Shown here piece by piece: positions 9,766 through 18,684 of a stretch of 64,000 nt of DNA (position 1 is the stretch's first letter; every line of letters begins with the position of its first letter). The notes under the pieces are model-generated. The model searched no databases and was not told the DNA's origin. It was given only the letters and a program-made list of their open reading frames with translations. The stretch lies in assembly GCF_000378485.1 (NCBI RefSeq), contig NZ_KB899968.1, positions 310,001 through 374,000 of the forward strand, given 5' to 3'. The DNA is from Flavobacterium rivuli WB 3.3-2 = DSM 21788 (lineage in GTDB: Bacteria; Bacteroidota; Bacteroidia; Flavobacteriales; Flavobacteriaceae). Position numbers and translations under genes: made by a program.

Positions 9766-10587
9766 TTGGTACAAGCGTTTAAAAATTCGGATATTGAAAT
9801 TTTGGTAGCCACCATGAACCGGCAATCGCTTGATTTTTTAGTGCCAATGTTCCCAATGCAACACTTTTCTGAATTTAATATACTTGTTGTTAACCAGACT
9901 ACGCAGGATGCCATGATAACGTCGCACTATCCTCGTGTCAGGGTAATTAATGTGTTCGAAAAAGGGCTGTCTAAAAGCCGCAATCTTGCCCTTACTAATG
10001 CAACGGGTAAACTGTGTGTTATTACAGACGATGATGTGGTTTTTAAGGATGATTTCTGCAACCATATTATAAATGCATTTAATGAGAACACGACGGCGGC
10101 TCTTATAAGTTTCAGGGTAGAAAAGGCTTTGGGCATGTTGTATAAAAAATATCCCGAAGGGCGGTTAACTGCTACAAAAATGGGCAATCGTTTAAATATT
10201 ATGTCGATAGAAATGGTTGTAAACCGTGATTTGGTGCAGCAGCATAAAATACAATTTAATGAGAACTTTGGTTTGGGAGCACAGTTTTGTATGGGCGAAG
10301 AAGCACTCTTTATAAACCGGATTTATGAAACCGGACTACAAATTATTGTAGAGCCCCGTGTCATTGCAATGCATTTAGTCCAGGATACGCATGCGCGAAT
10401 TGTTGTTTGGGATAAGTACTATGTACAGGGTGCACTTTTTACAGCCTTGTTTAAAAAAGATTATTACAAATGGGTACTCTTTAAGATAGCATACGAATTA
10501 AAATCAAAAAAAATAAAATTAAAAGATGTAGTGGCAGCCATTAAAGCCGCAATTGCAGGAAGGTCCGCCTATAATAAATTACTATGA
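9766..10587 (+). CDS. Glycosyltransferase family 2 (GT-A fold)
   Basis: 273 residues. The first strand EILVATMNRQS, the SKSRNLAL segment and the metal-binding ITDDDVVF (DxD-like) are typical of GT2 enzymes, and FNENFGLGAQFCMGEEALFINRI supplies the catalytic-base region (GEE). The start is taken as TTG at 9766: the next ATG (9814) would remove the first beta strand, and the -7 element fits the TTG. It overlaps the next gene by 4 bases. It probably acts on the surface glycan; specificity unknown. Confidence 0.82.
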   Translation: MVQAFKNSDIEILVATMNRQSLDFLVPMFPMQHFSEFNILVVNQTTQDAMITSHYPRVRVINVFEKGLSKSRNLALTNATGKLCVITDDDVVFKDDFCNHIINAFNENTTAALISFRVEKALGMLYKKYPEGRLTATKMGNRLNIMSIEMVVNRDLVQQHKIQFNENFGLGAQFCMGEEALFINRIYETGLQIIVEPRVIAMHLVQDTHARIVVWDKYYVQGALFTALFKKDYYKWVLFKIAYELKSKKIKLKDVVAAIKAAIAGRSAYNKLL

Positions 10588-10991
10588 AAACAACACTTAA
10601 CGATATACAAATTATAAACCTGCCTGTTGTAGAGGATACAAGGGGCAACCTTGCTTTTATACAGGAGGGTGCTGTGCCTTATGCTTTTAAACGTATTTAT
10701 TATTTGTATGATGTACCCAGCAGTGCACAAAGAGGCGGGCACTCGCACATACGGCAGCATGAAATACTAATTGCTCTAAGCGGTAGTTTTGATGTGGTTT
10801 TAGACGACGGGATCAACAAGCAAACCTATTCTCTTAACAAACCCAGTAAAGGCCTCCATATTGTGGAAGGGATTTGGCGCGAACTGCAAAATTTTTCTTC
10901 GGGGGCGGTGTGTTTAGTAATCGCTCAGGATGTTTTTGATGAAAGTGATTATATACGTGGCTACGAAGACTTTTTAGAATCTAAGCAATGA
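10584..10991 (+). CDS. FdtA/QdtA-like cupin (dTDP-4-keto-6-deoxyhexose 3,4-ketoisomerase family)
   Basis: A 135-residue single cupin. It carries VVEDTRGNLAFIQ, FKRIYYLYDVP and RGGHSHIRQHEILIALSGSFDVVLDDG, the core of the WxcM-C / FdtA family, with the conserved histidines of GGHSHIRQHE. Family members isomerise dTDP-4-keto-6-deoxyglucose on the way to 3-acetamido-3,6-dideoxyhexoses. It overlaps the genes on both sides by 4 bases, so it belongs to the glycan operon. The dTDP-sugar genes (rmlA, rmlB) and an aminotransferase that would complete the pathway are not in the window, so they must be elsewhere or the reaction differs. Confidence 0.8.
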   Translation: MKTTLNDIQIINLPVVEDTRGNLAFIQEGAVPYAFKRIYYLYDVPSSAQRGGHSHIRQHEILIALSGSFDVVLDDGINKQTYSLNKPSKGLHIVEGIWRELQNFSSGAVCLVIAQDVFDESDYIRGYEDFLESKQ

Positions 10992-12085
10992 AACTTTTAT
11001 ACATTGCCAATACGCTAACCGGTGCGGGCGGTTTACAAAGGGTACTGCTGTTAAAAGCAGGCTACCTTGCAGAGCGTATGGGCTATAATGTTACTATAAT
11101 TAGTGCGAACGATAAACCGGGCAAACAAATTTTTTATCCTGTAAGCCCATTATTAAATTGTATTGATATAAGCCCTGCAAAACCTGACAGGATAACTTAT
11201 TTTAAATCGTATGCAAAACTCTTAAATGAGAGTATTAATGCTGTAGACCCAGACGTAATAATAATGTGCGACAATGGTTTAAAGAGTTTTTTACTCCCTT
11301 TTATACTCAAAAAAAAACGCAAACTTGTTTATGAAAGGCATACTCCCAAAATCGTTAAAATTAAAAATGCTTCGGGTAACGCTTTAAAGAGTTTTACTGA
11401 TACACTTTTGTACAGGTTTATGGATTATAGTGCTGCACAGTTTAACAAATTTGTTGTGGTTACGCAGCAGGGTAAAAGCGAATGGAAAAGTAAAAATTTA
11501 GATGTTATACCTAATCCGTTATGGTTTGATACAGATGAGGTAAGCAATCTTGCCGCAAAAAGGGTTATTGCCGTAGGCCGCCATGCTTACGAAAAAGGCT
11601 ATGACCGTATGTTTACTATCTGGAAACAGGTAATAGATAAATACCCCGACTGGACGCTGGATATTTATGGCGATGACAACCCTGATTATAACATAAGGCA
11701 ATTAGCGCTTGATAGTGGCCTTACTAATGGCGTTAACTTTTTACCCCCCACCAAAAATATTTTAGAGGCTTATAAAAACGCTTCTATTTACCTCATGACA
11801 TCGAGGTATGAAGGTTTTGGTATGGTACTTTTGGAAGCCATGGCCTGTGGTGTACCCTGCATAGCTTTTAATTGCCCCGTAGGCCCTGCAGAAATAATAA
11901 GCAATAATGAGGATGGTTTTTTAATTGAGGATGGTAATACGGATGCATTTACAAAATCAGTGATTACCCTGATTGAAGATAAAGAGTTACGCTCACAAAT
12001 GGGGGAGAGGGCAAAAACAAATTCCCGGGCATATAACCTTGATGTTATAATGCAGCAGTGGGATGCTTTATTTAAGTCGTTATAA
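10988..12085 (+). CDS. Glycosyltransferase family 4 (GT-B fold)
   Basis: 365 residues. The N-terminus MKLLYIANTLTGAGGLQRVL is the classical GT4 opening. The C-terminal domain has IAVGRHAYEKGYDRM, LMTSRYEGFGMVLLEAMACGVPCIAF (E-x7-E) and NCPVGPAEII, the nucleotide-sugar binding core. It overlaps the cupin gene by 4 bases. Its TAA stop overlaps tail to tail with the stop of the next, opposite gene inside TTATAA (12080-12085), so there is no room for a separate terminator. It probably adds a hexose to the surface glycan; the sugar is unknown. Confidence 0.88.
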   Translation: MKLLYIANTLTGAGGLQRVLLLKAGYLAERMGYNVTIISANDKPGKQIFYPVSPLLNCIDISPAKPDRITYFKSYAKLLNESINAVDPDVIIMCDNGLKSFLLPFILKKKRKLVYERHTPKIVKIKNASGNALKSFTDTLLYRFMDYSAAQFNKFVVVTQQGKSEWKSKNLDVIPNPLWFDTDEVSNLAAKRVIAVGRHAYEKGYDRMFTIWKQVIDKYPDWTLDIYGDDNPDYNIRQLALDSGLTNGVNFLPPTKNILEAYKNASIYLMTSRYEGFGMVLLEAMACGVPCIAFNCPVGPAEIISNNEDGFLIEDGNTDAFTKSVITLIEDKELRSQMGERAKTNSRAYNLDVIMQQWDALFKSL

Positions 12086-12958
12086 AGTACACATATAACC
12101 TAAGCGATACAGGTCTAAACAAAAAAGGTTAGGGTCTTTTTTTAAGATCAGTGTTTTAAGTAATGGTTTCCCAATTTTAAAAAAGAAACCAACTATTCCT
12201 GCAAGACTGTATTTTTTTAATATTTTGTAATATCGCAACAGCGAATTTATATTTTCTATTCCCGGTGCATTGACAAGTAACAGATGCCTGCTTTTTACCG
12301 ATTCTATACATTTTGCAAAAAAAACAGCATCATTTTCTAAACCTAAATGATAAATGGGGTTATCAATATGTATAATGTTTGCCTTATAATTATATAACTG
12401 ATAACTAAAGTAAATATCCATGCCATAAAAGTTATCGGTACCGTTGTAATTATTTGCCAGAAAAACCTCTTTATCGATCATGAAATTTCCCGAAAAAATG
12501 TTTCCATAAGGGCTTACACTTCGTTCTGCGGCAGTTTTTTGTTCGCGCTCTATACCATATTTGTAGCGTAAGTTGTTTCCCTTTTCAGGATTTTTGGGTT
12601 GGTAGGCATATCCACCCATAACTACCTGGTTTTGCTTACCGGCATGTTGTAAATACCGGCTAATAAAATCGCTGCTTACAGGTATTACATCCGCATCAAG
12701 GAACAGCAGAGTATTGTATTGTGCTGCAAGAGCCAAATTTTTACGGGTAAGGGTGCGGCCCAGATTACGCGGGTTTTGTATAAAATGGCAATGGGGCAAT
12801 GCCGTATCGCTTGTGTAAATGGCTTTTAGTGGAGTATGCGGGTTGTCATTGGCAATTATAATTTCGTACTCAGTACCGGTTTCACTGCATTGTTTTTGCA
12901 ATTCCAGCAAAAGTGCGGTTACATCATAATTATATACAGGAACAAGGATAGACAACAT
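12080..12958 (-). CDS. Glycosyltransferase family 2 (GT-A fold)
   Basis: 292 residues. It begins with MLSILVPVYNYDV and has EIIIANDNP, then NPRNLGRTLTRKNLALAA and LLFLDADVIP, where DAD is the metal-binding DxD motif. GNFMIDKEVF and NFYGMDIYFSYQL form the acceptor and base region. It is convergent with the GT4 gene, overlapping by 6 bases. A TACATTTG -7 element (12975-12982) lies 17 bases upstream of the ATG. It probably takes part in the same surface glycan; donor and acceptor unknown. Confidence 0.85.
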   Translation of the reverse strand: MLSILVPVYNYDVTALLLELQKQCSETGTEYEIIIANDNPHTPLKAIYTSDTALPHCHFIQNPRNLGRTLTRKNLALAAQYNTLLFLDADVIPVSSDFISRYLQHAGKQNQVVMGGYAYQPKNPEKGNNLRYKYGIEREQKTAAERSVSPYGNIFSGNFMIDKEVFLANNYNGTDNFYGMDIYFSYQLYNYKANIIHIDNPIYHLGLENDAVFFAKCIESVKSRHLLLVNAPGIENINSLLRYYKILKKYSLAGIVGFFFKIGKPLLKTLILKKDPNLFCLDLYRLGYMCTL

Positions 12959-12974
12959 TTAAAGTAATTTATTA

Positions 12975-12982
12975 CAAATGTA
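12975..12982 (-). promoter_or_regulatory. -7 element (TACATTTG) for the GT2 gene
   Basis: A perfect TAnnTTTG match on the minus strand, giving a predicted transcript start about 10 bases before the ATG at 12958. No convincing -33 TTG. Confidence 0.45.
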
Positions 12983-13072
12983 TTAAAAGCCTGTCCATTC
13001 TAATAATTATATTTTTTAGATACATATCTGAACAAATATATTTACCGATTCAGTATTAAGTGATAATGCCCT

Positions 13073-14401
13073 TCATGCCAACAATCTTTTTAGTTGAGGT
13101 TTAAACGCAGTCAGCACGCAAATGATCATTAGAAATTCAAATGGGTAGCTGTATCGGGAATTAGTGCCGTAAGTAGCCATAGCCTGTAAAAGGGAGGCGG
13201 AAAAAATAAAGCTAACTATAATAAATTGAGGTGTTATCTTCTTGTTTTTAAAGAATAAAAATATGTGGTAAGGTATTAGCAGCACAAAAATAATTTTTAA
13301 TGTTACAAGTATAAAGCTTTGTATATACCATACTTCCAAAAAAACTTTGTTGGCATACGTTACATTAAAGTCGTTGTAGTTCCAGTATATAGATGTTTTC
13401 CAGAAATCTTTCCATGATATAAATACCTGTTTCGCATAATCTGCAGGATTGTCTATTATGGCTACCGTTGCAAACTCGTTTAATTCGTGCGATAAATCAA
13501 CAAAATTAAGGCCTGTTTTTTCTGTCAGTTCGGCATGCGCATACCAAATGCTCATGGCTACATCTTTATCTTCGGCTATAGCCTGTTCACGGTACTTTAC
13601 ATATATAGAACTGATAAGGTGGTATTTTTCGGGAGTTTTCTCAGCAAAATAGACACAGTTTTGTGCGGTGGTAATGCCATAATAAGTGGTAGACACAAAG
13701 TAACCCGTATTAACTTTATTTACATAAGACCAGCCTAAAAAAGCTATAAGCGAAAAAAAAGGCAATATAAGTAACCGGTTAAAAATTTTTGAGAAGCTGA
13801 AATCTTTTAAAGTATATAGACCATAGACTATAAAAGGCATAAAAACAAAAAAGGGCTTAACAAAAGTAAGTAGCCCTAATAATAAACTGATTACAAATAC
13901 CTGCCTGTAGCCTGCCTGCCCATTATGCAGCAATTTTAATATATGATAAAAACTAACCGTTACCAGCAGTATTATAACAACCTCTGTAAGTATGGCAGTT
14001 TCATAAAAAATAACATGTACCATGCTGTTAAGCAACAGCGTGATATATAGAGATGCTATTGTGCTGAATTGCAGCACCCGCAAAGTTTTAAAAAGATATA
14101 TTGCTGTAACGATACCCAACAGCATTTGATAGACTACCACTAACGGCAACCAGTTATTGGCCATTGCAAGTACAAGGGGATATCCGGGAGTTCGCTCGCC
14201 GTCATACCCTGCAATATTAAAATGTAGTAAAAGTTTGGCAAGATCGCTGTAACTTTCGCTATCCGGAAAAATAGTAACTTTCCAGTATAGTGCAATAACA
14301 AAAAGCCGGGATAAAATACTAAAAAGTACTATCGCCCTAAAAGGGCTTCGCAGCATAAAGCTGTTTAACTGTTGCAGCTTAAGTGCTATAGTACTTTTCA
14401 T
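13073..14401 (-). CDS. Membrane glycosyltransferase, ArnT/PMT-like (GT-C fold)
   Basis: A 442-residue protein with about ten or more hydrophobic segments. The first periplasmic loop has an acidic motif, FPDSESYSDLAKLL, followed by GERTPGYPLVLA. This is the DSxxY...RTPGYP arrangement seen in lipid-linked sugar transferases of the ArnT/dolichyl-phosphate-mannose type (GT-C). Such enzymes use polyprenyl-phosphate sugars on the outer face of the inner membrane. The gene closes the glycan cluster on the minus strand. Acceptor unknown. Confidence 0.75.
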   Translation of the reverse strand: MKSTIALKLQQLNSFMLRSPFRAIVLFSILSRLFVIALYWKVTIFPDSESYSDLAKLLLHFNIAGYDGERTPGYPLVLAMANNWLPLVVVYQMLLGIVTAIYLFKTLRVLQFSTIASLYITLLLNSMVHVIFYETAILTEVVIILLVTVSFYHILKLLHNGQAGYRQVFVISLLLGLLTFVKPFFVFMPFIVYGLYTLKDFSFSKIFNRLLILPFFSLIAFLGWSYVNKVNTGYFVSTTYYGITTAQNCVYFAEKTPEKYHLISSIYVKYREQAIAEDKDVAMSIWYAHAELTEKTGLNFVDLSHELNEFATVAIIDNPADYAKQVFISWKDFWKTSIYWNYNDFNVTYANKVFLEVWYIQSFILVTLKIIFVLLIPYHIFLFFKNKKITPQFIIVSFIFSASLLQAMATYGTNSRYSYPFEFLMIICVLTAFKPQLKRLLA

Positions 14402-14438
14402 GAATTGTTACTTCGAAATTTCGTAAGATGTAGGATGT

Positions 14439-15122
14439 TTAAACTGTTCTCTGCACTACTTCAAACAGGGTACCATTATCGCATTTAAGGGTTTTTCCGG
14501 GAAATTTCATTATAAGGGCATAATCATGGGTAGCCATAATTATGGTTTTTCCGTTTTGGTTAATTTCGCGCAACAGCTGCATTACCTCCACACTTGTTTG
14601 TGGGTCCAGGTTACCGGTAGGCTCATCTGCCAGGATAACTTCGGGGTCGTTAAGCAGGGCACGGGCTACGGCAACACGCTGTTGTTCCCCACCGGATATT
14701 TGGTGCGGCATCTTGTTGGCAGCGCTTTTCATGCCTACCTTATCAAGTACCTCGTTAATCTTAACGTTCATTTCCTGTTTTTCTTTCCAGCCGGTAGCTT
14801 TAAGAACAAAAAGCAGGTTTTCGTGTACAGTCCTGTCCGGTAGCAATTTAAAATCCTGAAACACAATACCTATCTTTCTGCGCAGGTAGGGTATATCGCG
14901 CTCTTTAAGTTTGGCAAGGTCATACTCTACAAACTCTCCTGTGCCTTCTCTCAGCTTAAGGTCGCCATAAAGGGTTTTCATGAGGCTGCTTTTACCGCTT
15001 CCGGTTTTACCTATAATATATAAAAACTCACCGTGGTTTACCTCAAGGTTAATATTAGTAAGTACGGCATTGTTTTCCTGAAAAATGGTAACGTTATTTA
15101 GCGATAATACAGGCTGGGACAT
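14439..15122 (-). CDS. ftsE: Cell-division ABC ATPase FtsE
   Basis: ATPase partner of FtsX, which couples divisome assembly to peptidoglycan hydrolase activation. 227 residues with Walker [10 protein letters not shown], the Q-loop in [19 protein letters not shown] (an FtsE-typical sequence), signature [15 protein letters not shown], Walker [14 protein letters not shown] and the H-loop ATHD. I chose the ATG at 15122 ([10 protein letters not shown]): the frame extends 23 codons further up to 15191, but that part is not conserved-looking and would place the start near the repeat element. FtsX is not adjacent, as is common in this phylum. Confidence 0.88.
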   Translation of the reverse strand: MSQPVLSLNNVTIFQENNAVLTNINLEVNHGEFLYIIGKTGSGKSSLMKTLYGDLKLREGTGEFVEYDLAKLKERDIPYLRRKIGIVFQDFKLLPDRTVHENLLFVLKATGWKEKQEMNVKINEVLDKVGMKSAANKMPHQISGGEQQRVAVARALLNDPEVILADEPTGNLDPQTSVEVMQLLREINQNGKTIIMATHDYALIMKFPGKTLKCDNGTLFEVVQRTV

Positions 15123-15229
15123 AGATGTGATGTTAGTATGTGGTAAAAGTAATAAGTTAAGGGCGGTATTCAAAATTTTTATTAGTTTCATTAGTTGTAA
15201 CTACTTCTTAATACTTTTCATTATAAAAA

Positions 15230-15421
15230 TTTACCACATAGGCACATAGATTATATTAATCTTTAAAACATAGGTTTTACGCCTTTGGCGTTAGATTACA
15301 TAGCATATCTTGTGAACTATACTATGTACCTGTACCGGAGGTACAACTATGTTGCCTAAATATGCTAATGAGAATATCTCATACATTCTATGTGCCTATG
15401 TGGTAAAATATGTGGTAAAAT
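15230..15421. repeat. Intergenic element with 21-bp terminal inverted repeats
   Basis: The left arm (15230-15250, beginning TTTACCACATAGGCACATAG) and the right arm (15387-15407) are perfect reverse complements. Between them are two smaller hairpins: ACGCC-TTT-GGCGT (15279-15291) and GTACCT-7-AGGTAC (15326-15344). The right edge carries a perfect 12-base tandem duplication of ATGTGGTAAAAT (15398-15421). There is no coding frame. The structure resembles a short non-autonomous repeat (REP/MITE type). Confidence 0.7.
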
Positions 15422-15535
15422 AAGAAAATTTACAGGTGCAGATTATGCTTTTAAGTTTACGAAGCTTGGTTAATCTTAGGTTAAAATTTTTAATCTTTTA
15501 TATCTGTAATTGTAGGTTTGGCGTTATTGCAGCAG

Positions 15536-15564
15536 TCAGGACTCCCCTTTTAGGGGTTGGGAGG
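15536..15564. repeat. REP-like element, CTCCCC..GGGG type
   Basis: ACTCCCCTTTTAGGGGTTGG forms a CCCC/GGGG hairpin with the flanking GGGAGG tail. It resembles the elements at 32571, 36971 and 39338-39487. Confidence 0.5.
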
Positions 15565-15612
15565 CTAATACTAAAACCGTAAAAACATCCGTTAAATAAT
15601 AATAAGAAGTGC

Positions 15613-15620
15613 TATATTTG
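15613..15620 (+). promoter_or_regulatory. -7 element (TATATTTG) of the TPR-barrel operon
   Basis: A perfect TAnnTTTG match, predicting a transcript start about 16 bases before the ATG at 15643. A -33 TTG is not evident. Confidence 0.55.
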
Positions 15621-15642
15621 GCTACCATAAAACACTAAACAC

Positions 15643-18600
15643 ATGCGCAGACTCAACAGGGCCCTGCTGTACTCCCTACCATTCTGGGGGTTAAGCCTTT
15701 CGGCACAGCAATCTACCATTTATACCCATCAGCTTAAAGACTACGACAAGGCCGTTTCGCTGTATAACGACAAGCAATACCAGGCCGCGCAGATACTTTT
15801 TGAAAAAACAAAATCAGATAACCAGGATACAGATGTTCAGGCAGATTGTGCTTACTACATTGCAGTGAGTGCCATTAAGCTCAACCAAAAAAATGCCGAT
15901 GTGCTCATGCAGGACTTTGTAGAAGATTATCCTACAAGTACCAAGCAAAACCAGGCTTTTGTAGAAGTAGCCGGTTACCACTTTAGTCAGGGCCACTATA
16001 AAGAGGCACTGGAGTGGTATGATAAGGTAGATGAAAGCGCTCTTGGCACTGCCGACAGAGACCGTTATAACTTCCAGAAAGGCTACAGCTATTTTAGCAA
16101 CGGCGACAAAAAAGAAGCCGATAAGTACCTTACTAAAGTAAAAGACTCTAAAGTATATGGCACACAGGCTAAATACTATTTAGGTTTCCTTGCTTATGAA
16201 GGTGATGATTATAAAAAAGCTACCCAGTATTTTGAGCAGGTAGAACAAACGGAAGAGAAAGCAAAGTACAGCGAAAAGCTGTCGTACTTTCAGGCAGACA
16301 TGGCCTTTAAACAAGGTAATTTCCAAAAGGCTATAGATGTGGGCGTACCTCAATTACCTAAAAGCGATGCCAGCGAAAAATCAGAACTTAACAAGATAAT
16401 AGGGGAGAGCTACTTTAACCTTGGCCAATATGACAAGGCTATACCATACCTTAAAAACTATAAGGGCACTAAAGGCAAATGGAATAACACCGACTTTTAC
16501 CAGTTGGGCTATGCTTACTACAAGCAGGGCGATTATGAAAATGCCATTGCCGAATTTAATAAAATAATAGGTGGTAACGATGCTGTAGCTCAAAATGCGT
16601 ATTACCATTTGGGCGAAAGCTACCTTAAAACCAATAAAAAACAACAGGCTCTCAATGCATTTAAAAATGCATCTGAAATGGAATTTGATGCCAAAATTCA
16701 GGAAGACGCCTACCTTAATTATGCTAAGCTGAGCTACGAAATAGGTAACCCGTACCAAAGTGTACCGGGAGTGCTAAGTGCGTTTATGGAAAAATACCCG
16801 TCTTCGCCGTTCCGTACAGAGGTTCAGAATTTACTTATCAACTCCTATATTACGTCTAAAAACTACAAGGAAGCTCTTGTGCTTTTAGAAAAAAACAAGT
16901 CTCCGGAGAACAGGTTGGCTTATCAAAAGGTAACTTTTTACCGCGGTATGGAATTGTATACCGATGGCGATTATCAAAACGCGCTGGCTTTATTCAAAAA
17001 ATCGATAACCGAGCAAAAAGACCCAAGGATAACTGCCCGTGCTACCTTTTGGAAAGCAGAAACAGAGTATGTATTAGACCAGTTTAGCGAAGCTCTAATA
17101 AGCTTTAAGCAGTTTGCAGGCTTTGCAGAGGCTAAAACTACACCCGAGTTTAAACACATTAATTACAACATTGCCTATACCTACTTTAAACAGAAAGAGT
17201 ATGAGCAGGCAGCAAAATACTTTGGCGATTATGTAGCTTCGGCCTCAGCCAAAGATGATAAAGTAAGGCTTAACGATTCGTACCTGCGTCTTGGCGACAG
17301 CCAGTTTGTTACCGGTAAATACTGGCCGGCTATGGAAGCTTATAACAAGGCTATAGAAATGAATGGTATAGACGGCGATTATGCTTTGTTTCAAAAAGCA
17401 ATAAGCTATGGCTTTGTAGCAAGGAACGAAAAGAAGATAGAAGACCTTACTAAATTTGTGCAAACATATCCTAAATCGCAATATGCAGATGATGCAATGT
17501 ACGAGTTGGGTAACACGTATGTAACAGAGAAGCAAACTACTCAGGCTATTGCCACTTACGATAAGCTTATTGCTAATTATAAAGAAAGTGCTTATGTGTC
17601 GCGCTCTATTATGCGCCAGGCACTTATTTACTATAATGCAGAGCAGGACGAGAAAGCACTTGTTAAGTTTAAAGAAGTAGTAGCTAAATACCCTAACACG
17701 CCGGAGGCTATGGAAGCGGTAGAAACTGCACGCCTTATTTATGTAGACAATGGCCGTACAGATGAGTATGCTACATGGGTTAAAACCCTTGGTTTTGTAG
17801 ATGTAAGTGATGCCGATCTTGACAATACTGCTTTTGAAGCTGCCGAAAAGCAATACCTTCAAAATAATACCAAGCAGGCAATATCGTCGCTTAGCAGTTA
17901 TGTGGCTAAATTCCCTAACGGAATATCGTCGCTTAAGGCTAACTTCTACCTGGCTCAATCATATTATGCCGAAGCGTTAGAGAAAAATGCAATACCTCAC
18001 TACGAGTTTGTAATTTCTAAACCACGCAGCGAGTATACAGAGCAGGCACTTGCAAGGCTTGCACAAATTTACCTTAAAACTAACGATTACGCTGCTGCAA
18101 CACCGGTGCTTAAGCGTTTAGAGAGCGAAGGAGAGTATCCGCAAAACAAAACGTTTGCCCAGTCTAACCTTATGAAGAGTTATTATGAGCAAAAGGATTA
18201 TGTCAATGCCGTAATATATGCAGATAAAGTTCTTGCCAATACTAAAACAGAAGACAGGGTTAAGAGTGATGCACAGATTATCGTGGCACGATCTGCCATA
18301 AAAACAAACGATGAGGTAAAAGCAAAAGCGGCTTATGCTAAACTGCTTACCATTGCAAAAGGGGAACTTGCTGCAGAGGCATTGTATTATGATGCGTATT
18401 TTAAAAACAAGGAAGGTAAATATGAGGCAAGTAACACCACGGTGCAAAAGCTGAGTAAAGATTATTCCGGATACAAATATTTTGGTGCAAAGGGCCTTGT
18501 TATAATGGCTAAGAATTTTTACGGATTAAAGGACAGTTTCCAGGCTACTTATATACTGGAAAGCGTTATTAAAAACTTTACCACATATCAGGATGTGGTT

Positions 18601-18672
18601 CAGGAAGCCCAGACAGAACTCGACAGGATTAAAGCCGAAGAGGGAAAACGCAACTCATCCATCCAAAATTAA
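15643..18672 (+). CDS. Large exported TPR-repeat protein
   Basis: A 1009-residue protein made almost entirely of tetratricopeptide repeats after a signal sequence (residues 1-22, SLSAQ). Repeat units such as YDKAVSLYNDKQYQAAQILF, AKYYLGFLAYEGDDYKKATQYF and FYQLGYAYYKQGDYENAIAEF recur about every 34-40 residues. It lies 12 bases upstream of an outer-membrane barrel protein, so the two are one operon and probably act together at the outer membrane as a periplasmic scaffold and its barrel (inference). No enzymatic domain is visible. Length and pairing resemble a conserved Flavobacteria gene pair whose function I do not know. Confidence 0.82.
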   Translation: MRRLNRALLYSLPFWGLSLSAQQSTIYTHQLKDYDKAVSLYNDKQYQAAQILFEKTKSDNQDTDVQADCAYYIAVSAIKLNQKNADVLMQDFVEDYPTSTKQNQAFVEVAGYHFSQGHYKEALEWYDKVDESALGTADRDRYNFQKGYSYFSNGDKKEADKYLTKVKDSKVYGTQAKYYLGFLAYEGDDYKKATQYFEQVEQTEEKAKYSEKLSYFQADMAFKQGNFQKAIDVGVPQLPKSDASEKSELNKIIGESYFNLGQYDKAIPYLKNYKGTKGKWNNTDFYQLGYAYYKQGDYENAIAEFNKIIGGNDAVAQNAYYHLGESYLKTNKKQQALNAFKNASEMEFDAKIQEDAYLNYAKLSYEIGNPYQSVPGVLSAFMEKYPSSPFRTEVQNLLINSYITSKNYKEALVLLEKNKSPENRLAYQKVTFYRGMELYTDGDYQNALALFKKSITEQKDPRITARATFWKAETEYVLDQFSEALISFKQFAGFAEAKTTPEFKHINYNIAYTYFKQKEYEQAAKYFGDYVASASAKDDKVRLNDSYLRLGDSQFVTGKYWPAMEAYNKAIEMNGIDGDYALFQKAISYGFVARNEKKIEDLTKFVQTYPKSQYADDAMYELGNTYVTEKQTTQAIATYDKLIANYKESAYVSRSIMRQALIYYNAEQDEKALVKFKEVVAKYPNTPEAMEAVETARLIYVDNGRTDEYATWVKTLGFVDVSDADLDNTAFEAAEKQYLQNNTKQAISSLSSYVAKFPNGISSLKANFYLAQSYYAEALEKNAIPHYEFVISKPRSEYTEQALARLAQIYLKTNDYAAATPVLKRLESEGEYPQNKTFAQSNLMKSYYEQKDYVNAVIYADKVLANTKTEDRVKSDAQIIVARSAIKTNDEVKAKAAYAKLLTIAKGELAAEALYYDAYFKNKEGKYEASNTTVQKLSKDYSGYKYFGAKGLVIMAKNFYGLKDSFQATYILESVIKNFTTYQDVVQEAQTELDRIKAEEGKRNSSIQN

Positions 18673-18684
18673 TTAAAGAAAGCC

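Noticed and set aside
5371..14401. Glycan cluster as a genomic island with integrase or attachment sites
   Set aside because: No integrase, transposase, tRNA or direct repeats were seen at its borders; variable glycan genes alone do not prove an island.
17245..17958. Long open frame antisense to the TPR gene (237 codons)
   Set aside because: It mirrors the biased codon use of the sense gene, has no domain and no promoter; a shadow frame.
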